Part shown: positions 37,737 to 46,767 of the stretch, piece by piece | Numbering within the stretch: the first letter of the stretch is position 1 | How the letters are laid out: the number at the start of each line of letters is the position of its first letter | NCBI GenBank assembly: GCA_929200255.1 | Contig: CAKMYZ010000006.1 | Coordinates: 62,001-126,000 of the forward strand | Source: an uncultured Alphaproteobacteria bacterium | GTDB lineage: Bacteria; Pseudomonadota; Alphaproteobacteria; Rhodobacterales; Rhodobacteraceae | Direction of reading: 5' to 3' | Length of the DNA: 64,000 nt | Notes under the pieces: model-generated | Database searches by the model: none | The model's input: the letters and a program-made list of their open reading frames with translations, nothing else | What the model was told of the DNA's origin: nothing | Translations under genes and position numbers: made by a program

Positions 37737-38123
37737 TCAGCGGGTCTCGATCTGATCCGCGATCGCTTCGGTCTGTGCTGCAATCTCCGCCAGGGCCTCA
37801 GTGATTGATGCCGGCACTACCGGCACCTCAACCCGCTGTGGCTCCGGTACCGGGCGGGCTTGCAATTGCTCTACCGTCGCGCGCATTTCACCTGCTTCGA
37901 CCTCCAGCTGGCGCACCTTGTCTTCCAGCCCTGCGGTTTTATCCGCCAGCATCAGCCCTGCCATCAGCAACATCCGTGCTTCGGCCAGGCGTCCTAACTG
38001 ATCCGCCAGATGGGCGGCCTCTGCGTCCAGCATGCCCGCGGCAGATTGCAGAAAGTGCTCTTCGCCTTCCTGGCAGGCCACCTCAAAGGTGCGGCCCCCG
38101 ATACTGATCTCAACCTGCGGCAT
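37737..38123 (-). CDS. zapA: Cell division protein ZapA
   Basis: FtsZ-ring-associated protein that bundles FtsZ filaments. The 128 residues have the N-terminal ZapA globular domain (VEISIGGRTFEVAC, about 4-17) and a long coiled coil (about 25-90). A C-terminal tail of about 30 residues is rich in Pro, Val and Ala. It overlaps the upstream coiled-coil gene by 14 bases, so the two proteins are probably made together. Confidence 0.85.
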   Translation of the reverse strand: MPQVEISIGGRTFEVACQEGEEHFLQSAAGMLDAEAAHLADQLGRLAEARMLLMAGLMLADKTAGLEDKVRQLEVEAGEMRATVEQLQARPVPEPQRVEVPVVPASITEALAEIAAQTEAIADQIETR

Positions 38124-38574
38124 TGGATGTCTCCTCGATCAGCGGCTTCAGCTCGGCCAGAATAGCGTCAATCTCGGCAGCATCAGCAGAACGCTGTGCC
38201 GCCAAGGCCTCGATTTCGGCGGCGACAGCGGCGTCATGCAGTTCAGGGGCCAGACCGGTTGTTACCGTCTCGCGCAATTGGGTATTCAGCGTGCGCAATT
38301 GCTGGTTTGAGGCCCGCAGTTGCTGCAATTCCTCGTCCAGTTTCAAAATCTGTGTCTGATAGGTCTCGATCCGTCCGGTCAGCTTGGCCACCTGCGTGTC
38401 CTGACGCTCCTGAAGCTGGGCAACACGGGCTTCCAACGCTGCATTGCTGGCGCGTTCGGCACTCAGAGCATCCTGCAGAATATCATCGCCATCGCCCTCT
38501 TGCCGGTCAAGCCCCTGCCTGATCCGTGCTAACGCCGCTGTAATGCGGCTCTCCAATGCACTGATATCACTCAT
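38110..38574 (-). CDS. Coiled-coil protein, ZapA partner
   Basis: A 154-residue soluble protein that is almost wholly coiled coil (about 5-145), with heptad-rich stretches such as LEARVAQLQERQDTQVAKL and LDEELQQLRASNQQLR. No enzymatic motif. It overlaps zapA by 14 bases and is likely to be a cell-division accessory protein analogous in form to ZapB. The name is not assigned because the similarity is only structural. Confidence 0.65.
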   Translation of the reverse strand: MSDISALESRITAALARIRQGLDRQEGDGDDILQDALSAERASNAALEARVAQLQERQDTQVAKLTGRIETYQTQILKLDEELQQLRASNQQLRTLNTQLRETVTTGLAPELHDAAVAAEIEALAAQRSADAAEIDAILAELKPLIEETSNAAG

Positions 38575-38715
38575 TCACCGATCCTCTGTTGCGTCACACA
38601 TAGTTTTCCGCGCGCTATGGCGGACCGAATCGTGCCGCTAACCCCAAGCGTATGCGATCCCCCGCCCCCCCGCAAACCAACGATGCCCACAATAAGAGGA
38701 ACTTAGCCGTCATGC

Positions 38716-38743
38716 TTGAACTCCCTCTTGGGCCTGCTATGAC
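38716..38743 (+). promoter_or_regulatory. Candidate transketolase promoter
   Basis: TTGAAC (38716) and TATGAC (38738) are separated by 16 bases, about 45-70 bases before the transketolase start. The rest of the 213-base divergent region shows nothing else clear. Moderate match only. Confidence 0.4.
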
Positions 38744-38787
38744 GCTGTCGAGCCTAATGTTTCTCTTGCCAATAGGACCTGAACACC

Positions 38788-40806
38788 TTGGATATTGCAG
38801 CCCTGCGCACCGCCCACCCCGATCACTGGCAGAAAGCCACCGCAATCCGCACTCTGACGCTTGACGCGGTTGCGGCTGCAAACTCCGGCCACTCTGGCAT
38901 GCCCATGGGCATGGCCGATGTGGCGACCGTCCTGTTTGAGAAGCACCTGAACTTTGATCCCAAAGCACCGCACTGGCCCGACCGCGACCGGTTTATCCTA
39001 TCCGCCGGTCACGGCTCCATGCTGCTGTATTCCCTGATGTACCTGACCGGCTACGAAGACATGCCGCTGTCCGAGATCAAGAATTTCCGCCAATGGGGTG
39101 CCAAAACCGCTGGTCACCCTGAATTTGGCCATGCCCGCGGTATCGAGACGACAACAGGCCCGCTTGGTCAGGGTATTGCGAATGCGGTTGGCTTTGCCAT
39201 TGCCGAAGAAATCCAGCGCGCCAACTGGGGCAAGAAAGTGATCAACCACCACACCTATGTAATGGCCGGTGACGGTTGTCTGATGGAGGGTGTCAGCCAG
39301 GAAGCAATTGCGCTGGCGGGGATGCAAAAGCTGTCCAACCTCATCGTCTTCTGGGACAATAACAACATCACCATCGATGGCACCGTTGACATCGCCGACA
39401 TTACCGATCAGCCGATGCGCTTTAAAGCTTCCGGCTGGCATGTGCAGGAAATCGACGGGCACGATCCTGACGCTATCGATGCCGCGATAACAGCCGCCAA
39501 GAAGGCCGGCAAGCCATCCATGATTGCCTGCAAAACCCATATCGCATTGGGACACGCGGCGCAGGATACCTCGAAGGGTCACGGCGCGCTGACCAATGCA
39601 GACCAACTCAAAGCCGCGAAAGAGGCTTATGGCGCGCCCATGGGTGACTTTGAAGTTGCCGCGGACGTCAAATCCCAATGGGAGGCCATGGCCGCACGCG
39701 GCACGCAGGCCCATCAGGACTGGCAGGACCGGTTTGAAACGCTGTCCACCAACAAGCAAACCGATTTCAACCGGGCTTACGCAGGTGAACCGCCCAAGCG
39801 CCTGTCCGCCACAATCCGTGCCTTGAAGAAGCAGATTTCCGAAGGTGCGCCCAAGGTTGCAACCCGCAAGTCCTCAGAGATGACGCTGGAAGTTGTCAAT
39901 CCGATCATGCGCGAAACCATTGGTGGTTCGGCTGATCTGACCGGGTCCAACAACACGCTGACCTCTGACATGGGGACATTCCACCCCGACAACCGTAAGG
40001 GCCGCTACATCTATTACGGGATCCGCGAACACGGCATGGCCGCGGCAATGAACGGTATGGCGCTGCATGGTGGGGCCCGGCCCTATGGCGGGACTTTCAT
40101 GTGTTTCACGGACTATGCACGTGGCGCGATGCGTCTGTCTGCCCTGATGGGCCTGCCAACAACATATGTGATGACCCACGACAGCATCGGACTTGGCGAA
40201 GATGGCCCAACGCACCAGCCGGTTGAACACCTGGCAATGCTGCGTGCGACGCCAAACACGAACGTCTTCCGTCCTGCCGACACGGTTGAAACGGCAGAGG
40301 CCTGGGAAATCGCGCTGACATCGCAGAAAACACCCAGCGTTCTGGCACTGACCCGCCAAGGGGTGCCAACCGTGCGGACCGAACATAAAAACAAAAACAT
40401 GGTGGCACAGGGTGCCTATGTGTTGGCCGATGCCGAAGGCAAGCGACAGGCGATTCTGATGGCCACCGGATCTGAGGTCAGTATCGCGATGCAAGCACGC
40501 GAGATGCTCCATGCTGAAGGGATCGGTACGCGCGTTGTCTCAATGCCATGTTGGGAACTTTTTGCGGCACAGGATGAACGCTATCGCAAGCGCGTCCTGC
40601 CCGGTGGCCCTGTGCGGGTCGCGATTGAGGCGGGTGTGCGCTTTGGCTGGGATCAATGGCTCTTTGGTGAGCGTGGCAAGCGCGAGAAATCAGATTTTGT
40701 TGGCATGCCGGGCTTTGGGGCTTCCGCCCCGGCTGATCGGCTATATGAAGAGTTCGGCATCACGGCAAAAGACACCGTTGCCAAGGTGAAATCCCTGATC
40801 AAGTAA
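38788..40806 (+). CDS. tkt: Transketolase
   Basis: TPP enzyme moving two-carbon units in the pentose phosphate pathway. The start is TTG at 38788 (MDIAALRTA), consistent with the family N-terminus; no ATG lies nearby in frame. AGGA lies upstream. The 672 residues show GHSGMPMG (about 34-41), the TPP motif GDGCLMEG (161-168) to DNNN (about 190-193), and the pyrimidine half with [14 protein letters not shown]. It starts the sugar-phosphate cluster with the two gap genes downstream. Confidence 0.96.
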   Translation: MDIAALRTAHPDHWQKATAIRTLTLDAVAAANSGHSGMPMGMADVATVLFEKHLNFDPKAPHWPDRDRFILSAGHGSMLLYSLMYLTGYEDMPLSEIKNFRQWGAKTAGHPEFGHARGIETTTGPLGQGIANAVGFAIAEEIQRANWGKKVINHHTYVMAGDGCLMEGVSQEAIALAGMQKLSNLIVFWDNNNITIDGTVDIADITDQPMRFKASGWHVQEIDGHDPDAIDAAITAAKKAGKPSMIACKTHIALGHAAQDTSKGHGALTNADQLKAAKEAYGAPMGDFEVAADVKSQWEAMAARGTQAHQDWQDRFETLSTNKQTDFNRAYAGEPPKRLSATIRALKKQISEGAPKVATRKSSEMTLEVVNPIMRETIGGSADLTGSNNTLTSDMGTFHPDNRKGRYIYYGIREHGMAAAMNGMALHGGARPYGGTFMCFTDYARGAMRLSALMGLPTTYVMTHDSIGLGEDGPTHQPVEHLAMLRATPNTNVFRPADTVETAEAWEIALTSQKTPSVLALTRQGVPTVRTEHKNKNMVAQGAYVLADAEGKRQAILMATGSEVSIAMQAREMLHAEGIGTRVVSMPCWELFAAQDERYRKRVLPGGPVRVAIEAGVRFGWDQWLFGERGKREKSDFVGMPGFGASAPADRLYEEFGITAKDTVAKVKSLIK

Positions 40807-40824
40807 CCAGTGAAGGCATCGACG

Positions 40825-41373
40825 ATGACATACCTCAAGGTCGGCGGCGCATTGGCCGCCCTCGGCATCGTGGTGTTGGTAAGCTGCGCAGAAGACGCGC
40901 AACCGCCGATCGCTGCAAAGACCGATGACGTTGATGCCTTTGCGACAACCCTGCTGAACGATATCCAGCCTGCATCCATCGCAGAGGGCCGCGAATACTG
41001 CGGCTACATCTTTGAGAGCGGGGCTGGCGGGCTGGCGGCAACAGCGCCCAGACGAGGCAGCGAAGACTACTGCGACCTGCCCGAACCCGATGACAGCGTC
41101 ATCGCTTCGTACCACACGCACGGCGGGTATTCAGAAGATTACGACAACGAAGTCCCTTCGACAGATGACGTCATGGGTGACTTCGACGCCGGGATCGACG
41201 GCTACATCGGCACCCCTGGTGGACGTGTTTGGCTGGTGGACTACGACGCCCAGATCGCCCGGCAGCTTTGCAGTGAGATGTGTATTACATCTGACCCGAA
41301 GAATGATCCCGGGGACGCGGGTTTCGTGCCGCAGAGCTTTACACTGGACGAACTTCGCGCACGATTCGAATAG
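40825..41373 (+). CDS. DUF4329 lipoprotein with JAMM-like motif
   Basis: A 182-residue protein of the DUF4329 type. Residues 1-21 end in the lipobox LVSC (C21), so it is probably a lipoprotein. The core has YHTHGG (H97, H99) followed by PSTDD (S112, D115), reminiscent of the HxH...SxxD metal site of JAMM/MPN peptidases, with E57 as a possible third element. The gap between H99 and S112 is longer than in classical JAMM. Function unknown; a metalloprotease or a related hydrolase is possible. GAAGG precedes the ATG. Confidence 0.65.
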   Translation: MTYLKVGGALAALGIVVLVSCAEDAQPPIAAKTDDVDAFATTLLNDIQPASIAEGREYCGYIFESGAGGLAATAPRRGSEDYCDLPEPDDSVIASYHTHGGYSEDYDNEVPSTDDVMGDFDAGIDGYIGTPGGRVWLVDYDAQIARQLCSEMCITSDPKNDPGDAGFVPQSFTLDELRARFE

Positions 41374-41431
41374 ATGTATGAGGCGACCCTCATGCTATGT
41401 TTGCGATAACAACGCGATCCGGATCATACGG

Positions 41432-41464
41432 TGTTACCGCTAACGCCCCGTGTTAACGGTAACA
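41432..41464. promoter_or_regulatory. Tandem LacI-type operators before gap1
   Basis: Two related 14-base palindromes, TGTTACCGCTAACG (41432-41445) and TGTTAACGGTAACA (41451-41464), lie 19 bases centre to centre. TGTTACCG of the first also pairs with CGGTAACA of the second. They fit TGTTA-N4-TAACA, the form of LacI-family sugar regulators such as CceR of Rhodobacter. A similar site precedes gap2. The regulator assignment is inferred. Confidence 0.6.
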
Positions 41465-41551
41465 TATTGGTGTGAAACGCTTTTTTTCTTCCTCACTCCC
41501 CCCCTACACCCTATACTCTGAAGAATAGCAATTGCAGCCCAAGGATATCCT

Positions 41552-42553
41552 ATGACGGTCACAATCGGAATCAATGGCTTTGGCCGCATCGGCCGCTGCA
41601 CGCTGGCACATATCACAGAGGCCGCACGCAACGATGTTCAGGTGGTCAAGATCAACGCAACCGGCCCGATTGAGACAAACGCCCATCTGCTAAAGTACGA
41701 CAGCGTGCACGGCCGCTTTGGGAGCCCGATCACAGTGAAGGGCAACACAATGGACTTGGGGCGCGGCCCGATTGACGTGATGTCCACCTATGATCCAAAC
41801 GAGTTGGACTGGGATGGCGTTGATGTCGTCTTGGAATGCACCGGCAAATTCAACGATGGGCAAAAGGCCGATGTGCATCTGACACGTGGCGCAAAAAAGG
41901 TTCTGATCTCTGCCCCCGCCAAAAACGTGGACCGTACGGTCGTCTACGGTGTCAACCACCGCGCATTGGATGCGGCAGACCGGATGGTGTCCAACGGATC
42001 CTGCACCACCAATTGCCTTGCCCCGCTTGCCAAAGTGCTGAACGACGCCATTGGGATTGAACGCGGGATCATGACGACGATCCACAGCTATACCGGCGAC
42101 CAGCCAACACTGGATCGCCGCCATAGTGACCTCTACCGCGCACGCGCGGCCGCCATGGCAATGATCCCCACCTCCACCGGGGCCGCAAAGGCACTGGGTC
42201 AGGTGCTCCCGGAACTGGACGGCAAACTGGACGGCACCGCAATGCGCGTACCCACGCCAAACGTCAGTGCCGTCGATCTGACCTTTGAGGCCGGCAAGTC
42301 AGTGACAGTCTCCGATGTGAACGCCATCGTGTCAGAAGCCGTTGCAGGCTATATGGGTATGGTGATGTCATATGATGACGAGGCGAAAGTCAGCATCGAT
42401 TTCAACCACACCACCGAAAGCAGCATCTTTGCCCCTGACCAGACCAAGGTGGTTGGTGGCAAGACAGTGCGTGTGCTTGCCTGGTATGACAATGAATGGG
42501 GCTTTTCAGCACGCATGGCAGATGTTGCAGCGACCATGGGGCGATTGCACTAA
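41552..42553 (+). CDS. gap: Glyceraldehyde-3-phosphate dehydrogenase, paralogue 1
   Basis: Type I GAPDH of 333 residues. It shows [10 protein letters not shown] (6-15), the catalytic C151 in [12 protein letters not shown], and a catalytic histidine in TIHSYTGDQ. The position that binds the NAD ribose, D36 in paralogue 2, is A36 here (KINAT). This matches the change in NADP-preferring GapB enzymes of Bacillus, so it may run with NADPH in gluconeogenesis or Calvin-type reactions. Two LacI-type operators lie upstream. A two-hairpin element follows the stop. Spacing to the next gene is 97 bases. Confidence 0.95.
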   Translation: MTVTIGINGFGRIGRCTLAHITEAARNDVQVVKINATGPIETNAHLLKYDSVHGRFGSPITVKGNTMDLGRGPIDVMSTYDPNELDWDGVDVVLECTGKFNDGQKADVHLTRGAKKVLISAPAKNVDRTVVYGVNHRALDAADRMVSNGSCTTNCLAPLAKVLNDAIGIERGIMTTIHSYTGDQPTLDRRHSDLYRARAAAMAMIPTSTGAAKALGQVLPELDGKLDGTAMRVPTPNVSAVDLTFEAGKSVTVSDVNAIVSEAVAGYMGMVMSYDDEAKVSIDFNHTTESSIFAPDQTKVVGGKTVRVLAWYDNEWGFSARMADVAATMGRLH

Positions 42554-42562
42554 GCGCGGCCA

Positions 42563-42607
42563 CAAATCCTCTCAGAGGATTTGGCCCAGACTTTCGATGA
42601 AAGTCTG
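42563..42607. repeat. Two-hairpin intergenic element after gap1
   Basis: Hairpin 1 pairs CAAATCCTC with GAGGATTTG around TCA (42563-42583). Hairpin 2 pairs CAGACTTTC with GAAAGTCTG around GAT (42587-42607). Each stem is 9 bp and perfect. The layout, AT-core first then TTTC/GAAA stem, repeats that at 8332-8389, although the stem sequences differ. No T-tract follows. Confidence 0.7.
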
Positions 42608-42650
42608 CTGACCTTTGCCATTTGCGCAGCAGAGCGTTAGACCAATCAAC

Positions 42651-42794
42651 ATGACCAATACCATTGCCATTTGGCTGGGCCTCATCATCACGGCCCTGCT
42701 CGCCACGGACTATGTCCTGTATGATTGGGCCAACACGCTCTTTCTGTTGCGCAAATTCATGGAATTGATCGAATGGCTGGCTTTCTGGCGCTAG
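42651..42794 (+). CDS. Tiny membrane protein between gap paralogues
   Basis: A 47-residue ORF starting MTNTIAIWLGLII. A transmembrane helix spans about 5-22. The second half is amphipathic and rich in aromatics (YDWANTLFLLRKF, WLAFWR at the end). The length and start are read directly, but the ribosome site is weak. I recall similar short ORFs next to gap in Roseobacter genomes, without a known function. It lies between gap1 and gap2 on the same strand. Confidence 0.6.
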   Translation: MTNTIAIWLGLIITALLATDYVLYDWANTLFLLRKFMELIEWLAFWR

Positions 42795-42824
42795 GCGGTG
42801 TTGACCTTTGCGCGGAAATGGCAA

Positions 42825-42838
42825 TGTTAGCGCCAACA
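42825..42838. promoter_or_regulatory. LacI-type operator before gap2
   Basis: TGTTAGCGCCAACA, a near-perfect 14-base palindrome within the longer inverted arms AATGTT/AACATT. It lies 25 bases before gap2. A TTGACC -35 at 42801 puts the -10 in the operator, as for a repressor. It is of the same type as the pair before gap1. Confidence 0.6.
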
Positions 42839-42863
42839 TTGACCCATTGAGGAGAAAGCGATC

Positions 42864-43865
42864 ATGGCCGTCAAAGTAGCTATTAATGGATTTGGCCGCA
42901 TCGGCCGTAACGTGCTACGCGCGATCATCGAAAGCGGCCGCACCGATATCGAGGTGGTTGCGATCAACGACCTCGGCCCAGTTGAAACAAACGCTCACCT
43001 GCTGCGCTTTGACAGCGTGCATGGACGGTTTCCCGCCACCGTGACGACAACAGAAACCACCATTGACGTGGGGCGTGGCCCGATGGAGGTCACCGCGATC
43101 CGCAACCCCGCCGACCTGCCATGGGGGCATGTGGATGTTGTGCTGGAATGCACCGGTATCTTTACCAGCAAAGAGGCCTGCCAGGCACACCTTGATAACG
43201 GTGCAAGCCGCGTGCTGATCTCAGCCCCCGGCAAGGGTGCCGATAAGACGATTGTCTACGGTGTGAACCATGATTTGCTGACCAAAGATGATATCGTCGT
43301 CTCCAATGCCTCATGCACAACCAACTGCCTTGCGCCTGTGGCCAAGGTCCTGAACGACGCCCTTGGTATTAATAAAGGTTTCATGACGACGGTGCACAGC
43401 TATACCGGCGACCAACCGACGCTGGACACATTGCACAGGGACCTCTACCGCGCCCGTGCCGCAGCCTTGTCAATGATCCCGACCTCCACCGGTGCGGCCA
43501 AAGCCGTGGGCCTGGTCCTGCCAGAGCTGAACGGCATCCTGGACGGGGTCGCGATCCGCGTACCCACACCCAACGTGTCCTGCGTCGACCTGACATTCGA
43601 ATCCAAGCGGCCGACAACGGTGGAGGAAGTGAACAACGCGATCATCAGCGCGGCCGACGGTCCACTGAAAGGTGTGTTGGGCTATACGGACCTGCCGATG
43701 GTCAGCACCGACTTCAACCACGATCCGCATTCGTCAATCTTCCATCTGGATCAAACCAAGGTGCTGGATGGCAATATGGTGCGCATTCTGACCTGGTATG
43801 ACAACGAATGGGGTTTCTCCAACCGCATGGGTGATACCGCCGTCGCAGTGGGCAAACTTATCTGA
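42864..43865 (+). CDS. gap: Glyceraldehyde-3-phosphate dehydrogenase, paralogue 2
   Basis: Type I GAPDH of 333 residues, closely similar to paralogue 1. It has D36 in AINDL, the aspartate that selects NAD, so it is the probable glycolytic enzyme. Catalytic C is in [12 protein letters not shown], with the histidine in [19 protein letters not shown] precedes the ATG. A LacI-type operator overlaps its promoter. A clear hairpin terminator follows. Confidence 0.96.
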   Translation: MAVKVAINGFGRIGRNVLRAIIESGRTDIEVVAINDLGPVETNAHLLRFDSVHGRFPATVTTTETTIDVGRGPMEVTAIRNPADLPWGHVDVVLECTGIFTSKEACQAHLDNGASRVLISAPGKGADKTIVYGVNHDLLTKDDIVVSNASCTTNCLAPVAKVLNDALGINKGFMTTVHSYTGDQPTLDTLHRDLYRARAAALSMIPTSTGAAKAVGLVLPELNGILDGVAIRVPTPNVSCVDLTFESKRPTTVEEVNNAIISAADGPLKGVLGYTDLPMVSTDFNHDPHSSIFHLDQTKVLDGNMVRILTWYDNEWGFSNRMGDTAVAVGKLI

Positions 43866-43890
43866 ACGTACTCAACATGTTAACCTGCTC

Positions 43891-43916
43891 TAGCCGGCTC
43901 CTTCAGGGGCCGGCTA
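43891..43916 (+). terminator. gap2 terminator hairpin
   Basis: TAGCCGGC pairs with GCCGGCTA, extended by CC/GG near the loop TTCA, 26 bases after the gap2 stop. A short T-run (TTT) follows. The GC-rich stem makes this a good terminator for the gap cluster. Confidence 0.75.
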
Positions 43917-43967
43917 TTTGTGCAAACCACCAAACCGGCCATGCGTTTTCAAAAGGGTGCGGCTTTG

Positions 43968-44741
43968 TCATTCCTGCACCTCGGCCAGAAACTGATCAAT
44001 CCGCGCTGCGTACCCCGCCTGCCCGGCAAGGTTGTTATGCGTGGCCCCCTCAACCGCATGAAACGTGACCGCCAGCCCCGCCGCCTGCATCACGTCGCGC
44101 AACCGGGCGCCATTGGATATTGGGATCAGCTGATCGGCCGTCCCGTGCTGGATCAAAACGGGTGCTGTAAGGTCAGAGATCAAAGCCGCGGAATCCCATC
44201 GCTGGACACCCGGCATATAGCATGCAGGCAACCAAGAGGCCTTGGTCATCAGCGTGCACATCTTCACAAACGGCGCATCAAGCAGGACCGCATCAACGGG
44301 GCGTGCTGCGGCCACATGCAGAGCCAGCCCGGTGCCCATCGAATAGCCATGCACCACAATCGGCCCCGTGTGTCGGGCCGCCAGCCAGTCGTATGCGGCC
44401 AGTGCATCGGCTTTCAGCCCCACCTCTGACGGGGTGCCAGGGATACCGCCGCCGCCGGGATACTCCATCGCCGCTATCGGGCGCCCTGTCCGTTCATGGG
44501 CCTCCAGCGTATAGGTGAAATAAGCCAGCGCCCCACCATTCCCCATGAAAAACAAAACCGCTGTCGCGTCGCCCCCATCACGCCAGGCCATTGCGACCTT
44601 TCGGTCGGTCACAACCTCTTGGGCATAGCGGGGGTTTTCAAAGGGGTCCGCACCAAAGGGATAGATGAACTGCGGATGGGCAAAAACCATCGCTATTGCA
44701 TAAAGCAGATAAGTGCCAATCAGCATCCAGAGCCAGTTCAC
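43968..44741 (-). CDS. Alpha/beta hydrolase
   Basis: A 257-residue hydrolase of the BEM46/abhydrolase type. A membrane helix at the N-terminus (about 4-20, LWMLIGTYLLYAIAMVF) anchors it. The nucleophile is in VHGYSMGTG (about 130-138), the acid in HGTADQLIP, and the histidine in EGATHNNL near the C-terminus. The substrate is unknown. It overlaps coaD by four bases. Orientation is convergent with gap2. Confidence 0.85.
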   Translation of the reverse strand: MNWLWMLIGTYLLYAIAMVFAHPQFIYPFGADPFENPRYAQEVVTDRKVAMAWRDGGDATAVLFFMGNGGALAYFTYTLEAHERTGRPIAAMEYPGGGGIPGTPSEVGLKADALAAYDWLAARHTGPIVVHGYSMGTGLALHVAAARPVDAVLLDAPFVKMCTLMTKASWLPACYMPGVQRWDSAALISDLTAPVLIQHGTADQLIPISNGARLRDVMQAAGLAVTFHAVEGATHNNLAGQAGYAARIDQFLAEVQE

Positions 44742-45232
44742 ACGCCAAAGCGCTCCAGCAAGGCGGTATTCACCGAAGGCGACACAAATTTGGACACATC
44801 ACCGCCAAGCCGCGCGATTTCCTTGACCAGCTTTGATGCAATCGCCTGATGCTGTGCTTCGGCCATCAGAAATACCGTCTCGATACGATCATCTAACACG
44901 CGGTTCATGCCAACCATCTGATATTCGTACTCAAAATCGGCAACAGCACGCAAACCGCGAATGATCACACTCGCCCCTACATCGCGCGCGCAATCGATCA
45001 GCAGGTTTTCAAAGGGATGCACTTCGATCTGACAGCCCACAGCGGCGCCCAAAGGCTTTGCTTCTGCTGCGACCATGGCGACCCGCTCTTCAAGCGAAAA
45101 CAAGGGGCCCTTGTCGCGATTGATCGCCACGCCGATGACCAGTCGGTCCACCAGTGAACAGGCCCTGCGAATAATATCGATATGCCCATACGTGACCGGA
45201 TCAAATGTACCGGGATAAAGTCCTACGCGCAT
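44738..45232 (-). CDS. coaD: Phosphopantetheine adenylyltransferase
   Basis: Penultimate step of coenzyme A synthesis, joining 4'-phosphopantetheine and ATP. The ATG at 45232 gives 164 residues beginning MRVGLYPGTFDPVTYGH with the nucleotidyltransferase TxGH-type motif at about 14-17. RGLRAVADFEYE and the C-terminal VSPSVNTAL also fit. An in-frame upstream extension to 45271 is not needed. It overlaps the hydrolase gene by four bases. Confidence 0.96.
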   Translation of the reverse strand: MRVGLYPGTFDPVTYGHIDIIRRACSLVDRLVIGVAINRDKGPLFSLEERVAMVAAEAKPLGAAVGCQIEVHPFENLLIDCARDVGASVIIRGLRAVADFEYEYQMVGMNRVLDDRIETVFLMAEAQHQAIASKLVKEIARLGGDVSKFVSPSVNTALLERFGV

Positions 45233-45298
45233 GGCCGTCCTCGTCTGTTGTGCGTTTTGGCCAAGCAACATGATTGCGCAGGCAAATGCAATATCGGG

Positions 45299-45733
45299 CT
45301 AGTGCCCCATAATCATACCCTCAAGCGCGTCTTTCTCCATCGACAGCTCCGCAAGGCGCGCCTTGACGGCGTCCCCGATGGAAATCAGACCGACCATCTT
45401 GTCGCCATCCATGACCGGCACGTGGCGGAAACGCCCCTCGGTCATCATTTCAAGCACCTCGATGGCGCTGTTTGAAGGCGAGCATGTCACCAGCTTGGCG
45501 GTCATCAGGTCCTTGACCTGATCGCTCAGGCATCCCGCGCCGCGTTTGCCCAACTCGCGGACGATATCGCGTTCCGACAGGATACCATCAAGGCTTTCAC
45601 CATCGGCGGAAACCACAACTGTACCAATCCGATGCTCTGACAAGAGTTTCGTCGCATCCGATATGGTGGACGTGGGCTTGACCGAGATCACGCCGACATC
45701 AGGCTTGGATTTGAGAATTTGGGAAACAATCAT
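45299..45733 (-). CDS. CBS domain protein
   Basis: A 144-residue protein made of two CBS domains (about 5-65 and 75-138). Such pairs bind adenosyl nucleotides and sense energy state. Conserved residues include GTVVVSADGESLDGILSERD in the first repeat and RHVPVMDGDKMVGLIS in the second. No effector domain is fused. It stands between coaD and a LysR gene on the same strand. Function beyond ligand binding is not clear. Confidence 0.85.
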   Translation of the reverse strand: MIVSQILKSKPDVGVISVKPTSTISDATKLLSEHRIGTVVVSADGESLDGILSERDIVRELGKRGAGCLSDQVKDLMTAKLVTCSPSNSAIEVLEMMTEGRFRHVPVMDGDKMVGLISIGDAVKARLAELSMEKDALEGMIMGH

Positions 45734-45770
45734 AGCGGGCTCCTTGAAACGGCTCCGGGTGTTCAGCGTC

Positions 45771-46673
45771 TCAAATCACGGGGCTGACTGTCAAGCGCGC
45801 AGTGCGTTCAAGGCGCACGACCTCGTCCTGAAGGCCCCGCCGCAGGGCATCCGCAAAGCGGTTCAGCCGGTCAGAGTGTCGGTCGGTGGTGTGGCGCACA
45901 AGGTAGAAGGCGCGCCGCAATGACACCTGATCAGTCAGCACGCGGCACAATTCCGGCGCAAAGGGCAACGCAAAATCATGCACGATCCCAACCCCGGCCT
46001 GCCGGATCATCTGCAACTGCACAACAACGGAATTTGATGCAAGCTGCACACCACTTGCGCCAATCGCACCAAGATAGTCCAATTCCTTGTCAAAAATCAT
46101 ATCGGGGATGTAGCCCACAATCTGTTGGGCTCTGAGGTCTGCCACGGACCGTGGTTGGGGTTGGTCGGCACGCATCGCAAGGTGTAACTGGTAGTCCACG
46201 ATTTTCTGCACCGTCAGCTGCCCCGCCTGCGGTGGGCTGACCGTGATGGCCATATCCGCCTCGCGCCGCGACAGGTTGACGACACGGGGCAAGGCCAGGA
46301 TCTGTACCTCCAGATCCGGGTTGTCCCTTTGAATAGCGGCACAAACCTGCGGTAACAGGAAATTCGCCGCCCCGTCGGGCGCACCGATCCGAATTTGGCC
46401 GGTCAAAGCTGCTGACGCCTCCTGGCCCTCATGTAACGCGCGGGTCAGGTGTACCTCGGCCTGTGCTGCACTGTCGCGGATGCGCACGCCCAAATCGGTC
46501 AGTTGATACCCCTGCGGTGATTTCACAAAAAGCGCGCCACCCATGGCGCGCTCCAACCGGGCCACACGGCGTCCCAGCGTCGAAGGGTCCATTTTCAGCC
46601 CCGGTGCGGCAGCAGACAGCCCTTCGGCCCGCGCTACCGCCAAAAACACCCGCATGTCGTCCCAATGGTTCAT
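45771..46673 (-). CDS. LysR regulator next to valine operon
   Basis: A 300-residue LysR regulator starting at ATG 46673 (MNHWDDMRVFLAV). The helix-turn-helix spans about 15-38 (GLSAAAPGLKMDPSTLGRR). The rest is the effector domain. It is divergent from mmsA with a palindrome in the 94-base gap, so it probably controls valine degradation, though the inducer is not known. The ATG at 46694 would put seven extra residues before the family start. Confidence 0.88.
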   Translation of the reverse strand: MNHWDDMRVFLAVARAEGLSAAAPGLKMDPSTLGRRVARLERAMGGALFVKSPQGYQLTDLGVRIRDSAAQAEVHLTRALHEGQEASAALTGQIRIGAPDGAANFLLPQVCAAIQRDNPDLEVQILALPRVVNLSRREADMAITVSPPQAGQLTVQKIVDYQLHLAMRADQPQPRSVADLRAQQIVGYIPDMIFDKELDYLGAIGASGVQLASNSVVVQLQMIRQAGVGIVHDFALPFAPELCRVLTDQVSLRRAFYLVRHTTDRHSDRLNRFADALRRGLQDEVVRLERTARLTVSPVI

Positions 46674-46685
46674 GTCATACCTGCA

Positions 46686-46697
46686 ATTTTGCAAAAT
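46686..46697. promoter_or_regulatory. Palindrome between LysR gene and mmsA
   Basis: ATTTTGCAAAAT, a perfect 12-base palindrome 13 bases before the LysR ATG and about 70 before mmsA. It is placed for LysR autorepression and for activation of the mmsA promoter. The pattern is seen; the protein bound is inferred. Confidence 0.5.
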
Positions 46698-46767
46698 GAT
46701 TTTGGGATATTGGCTCTTTTACGGTGAAAAACGCAAGGCTAGATTTGGGCGAACCAAGGAGGCTCCC

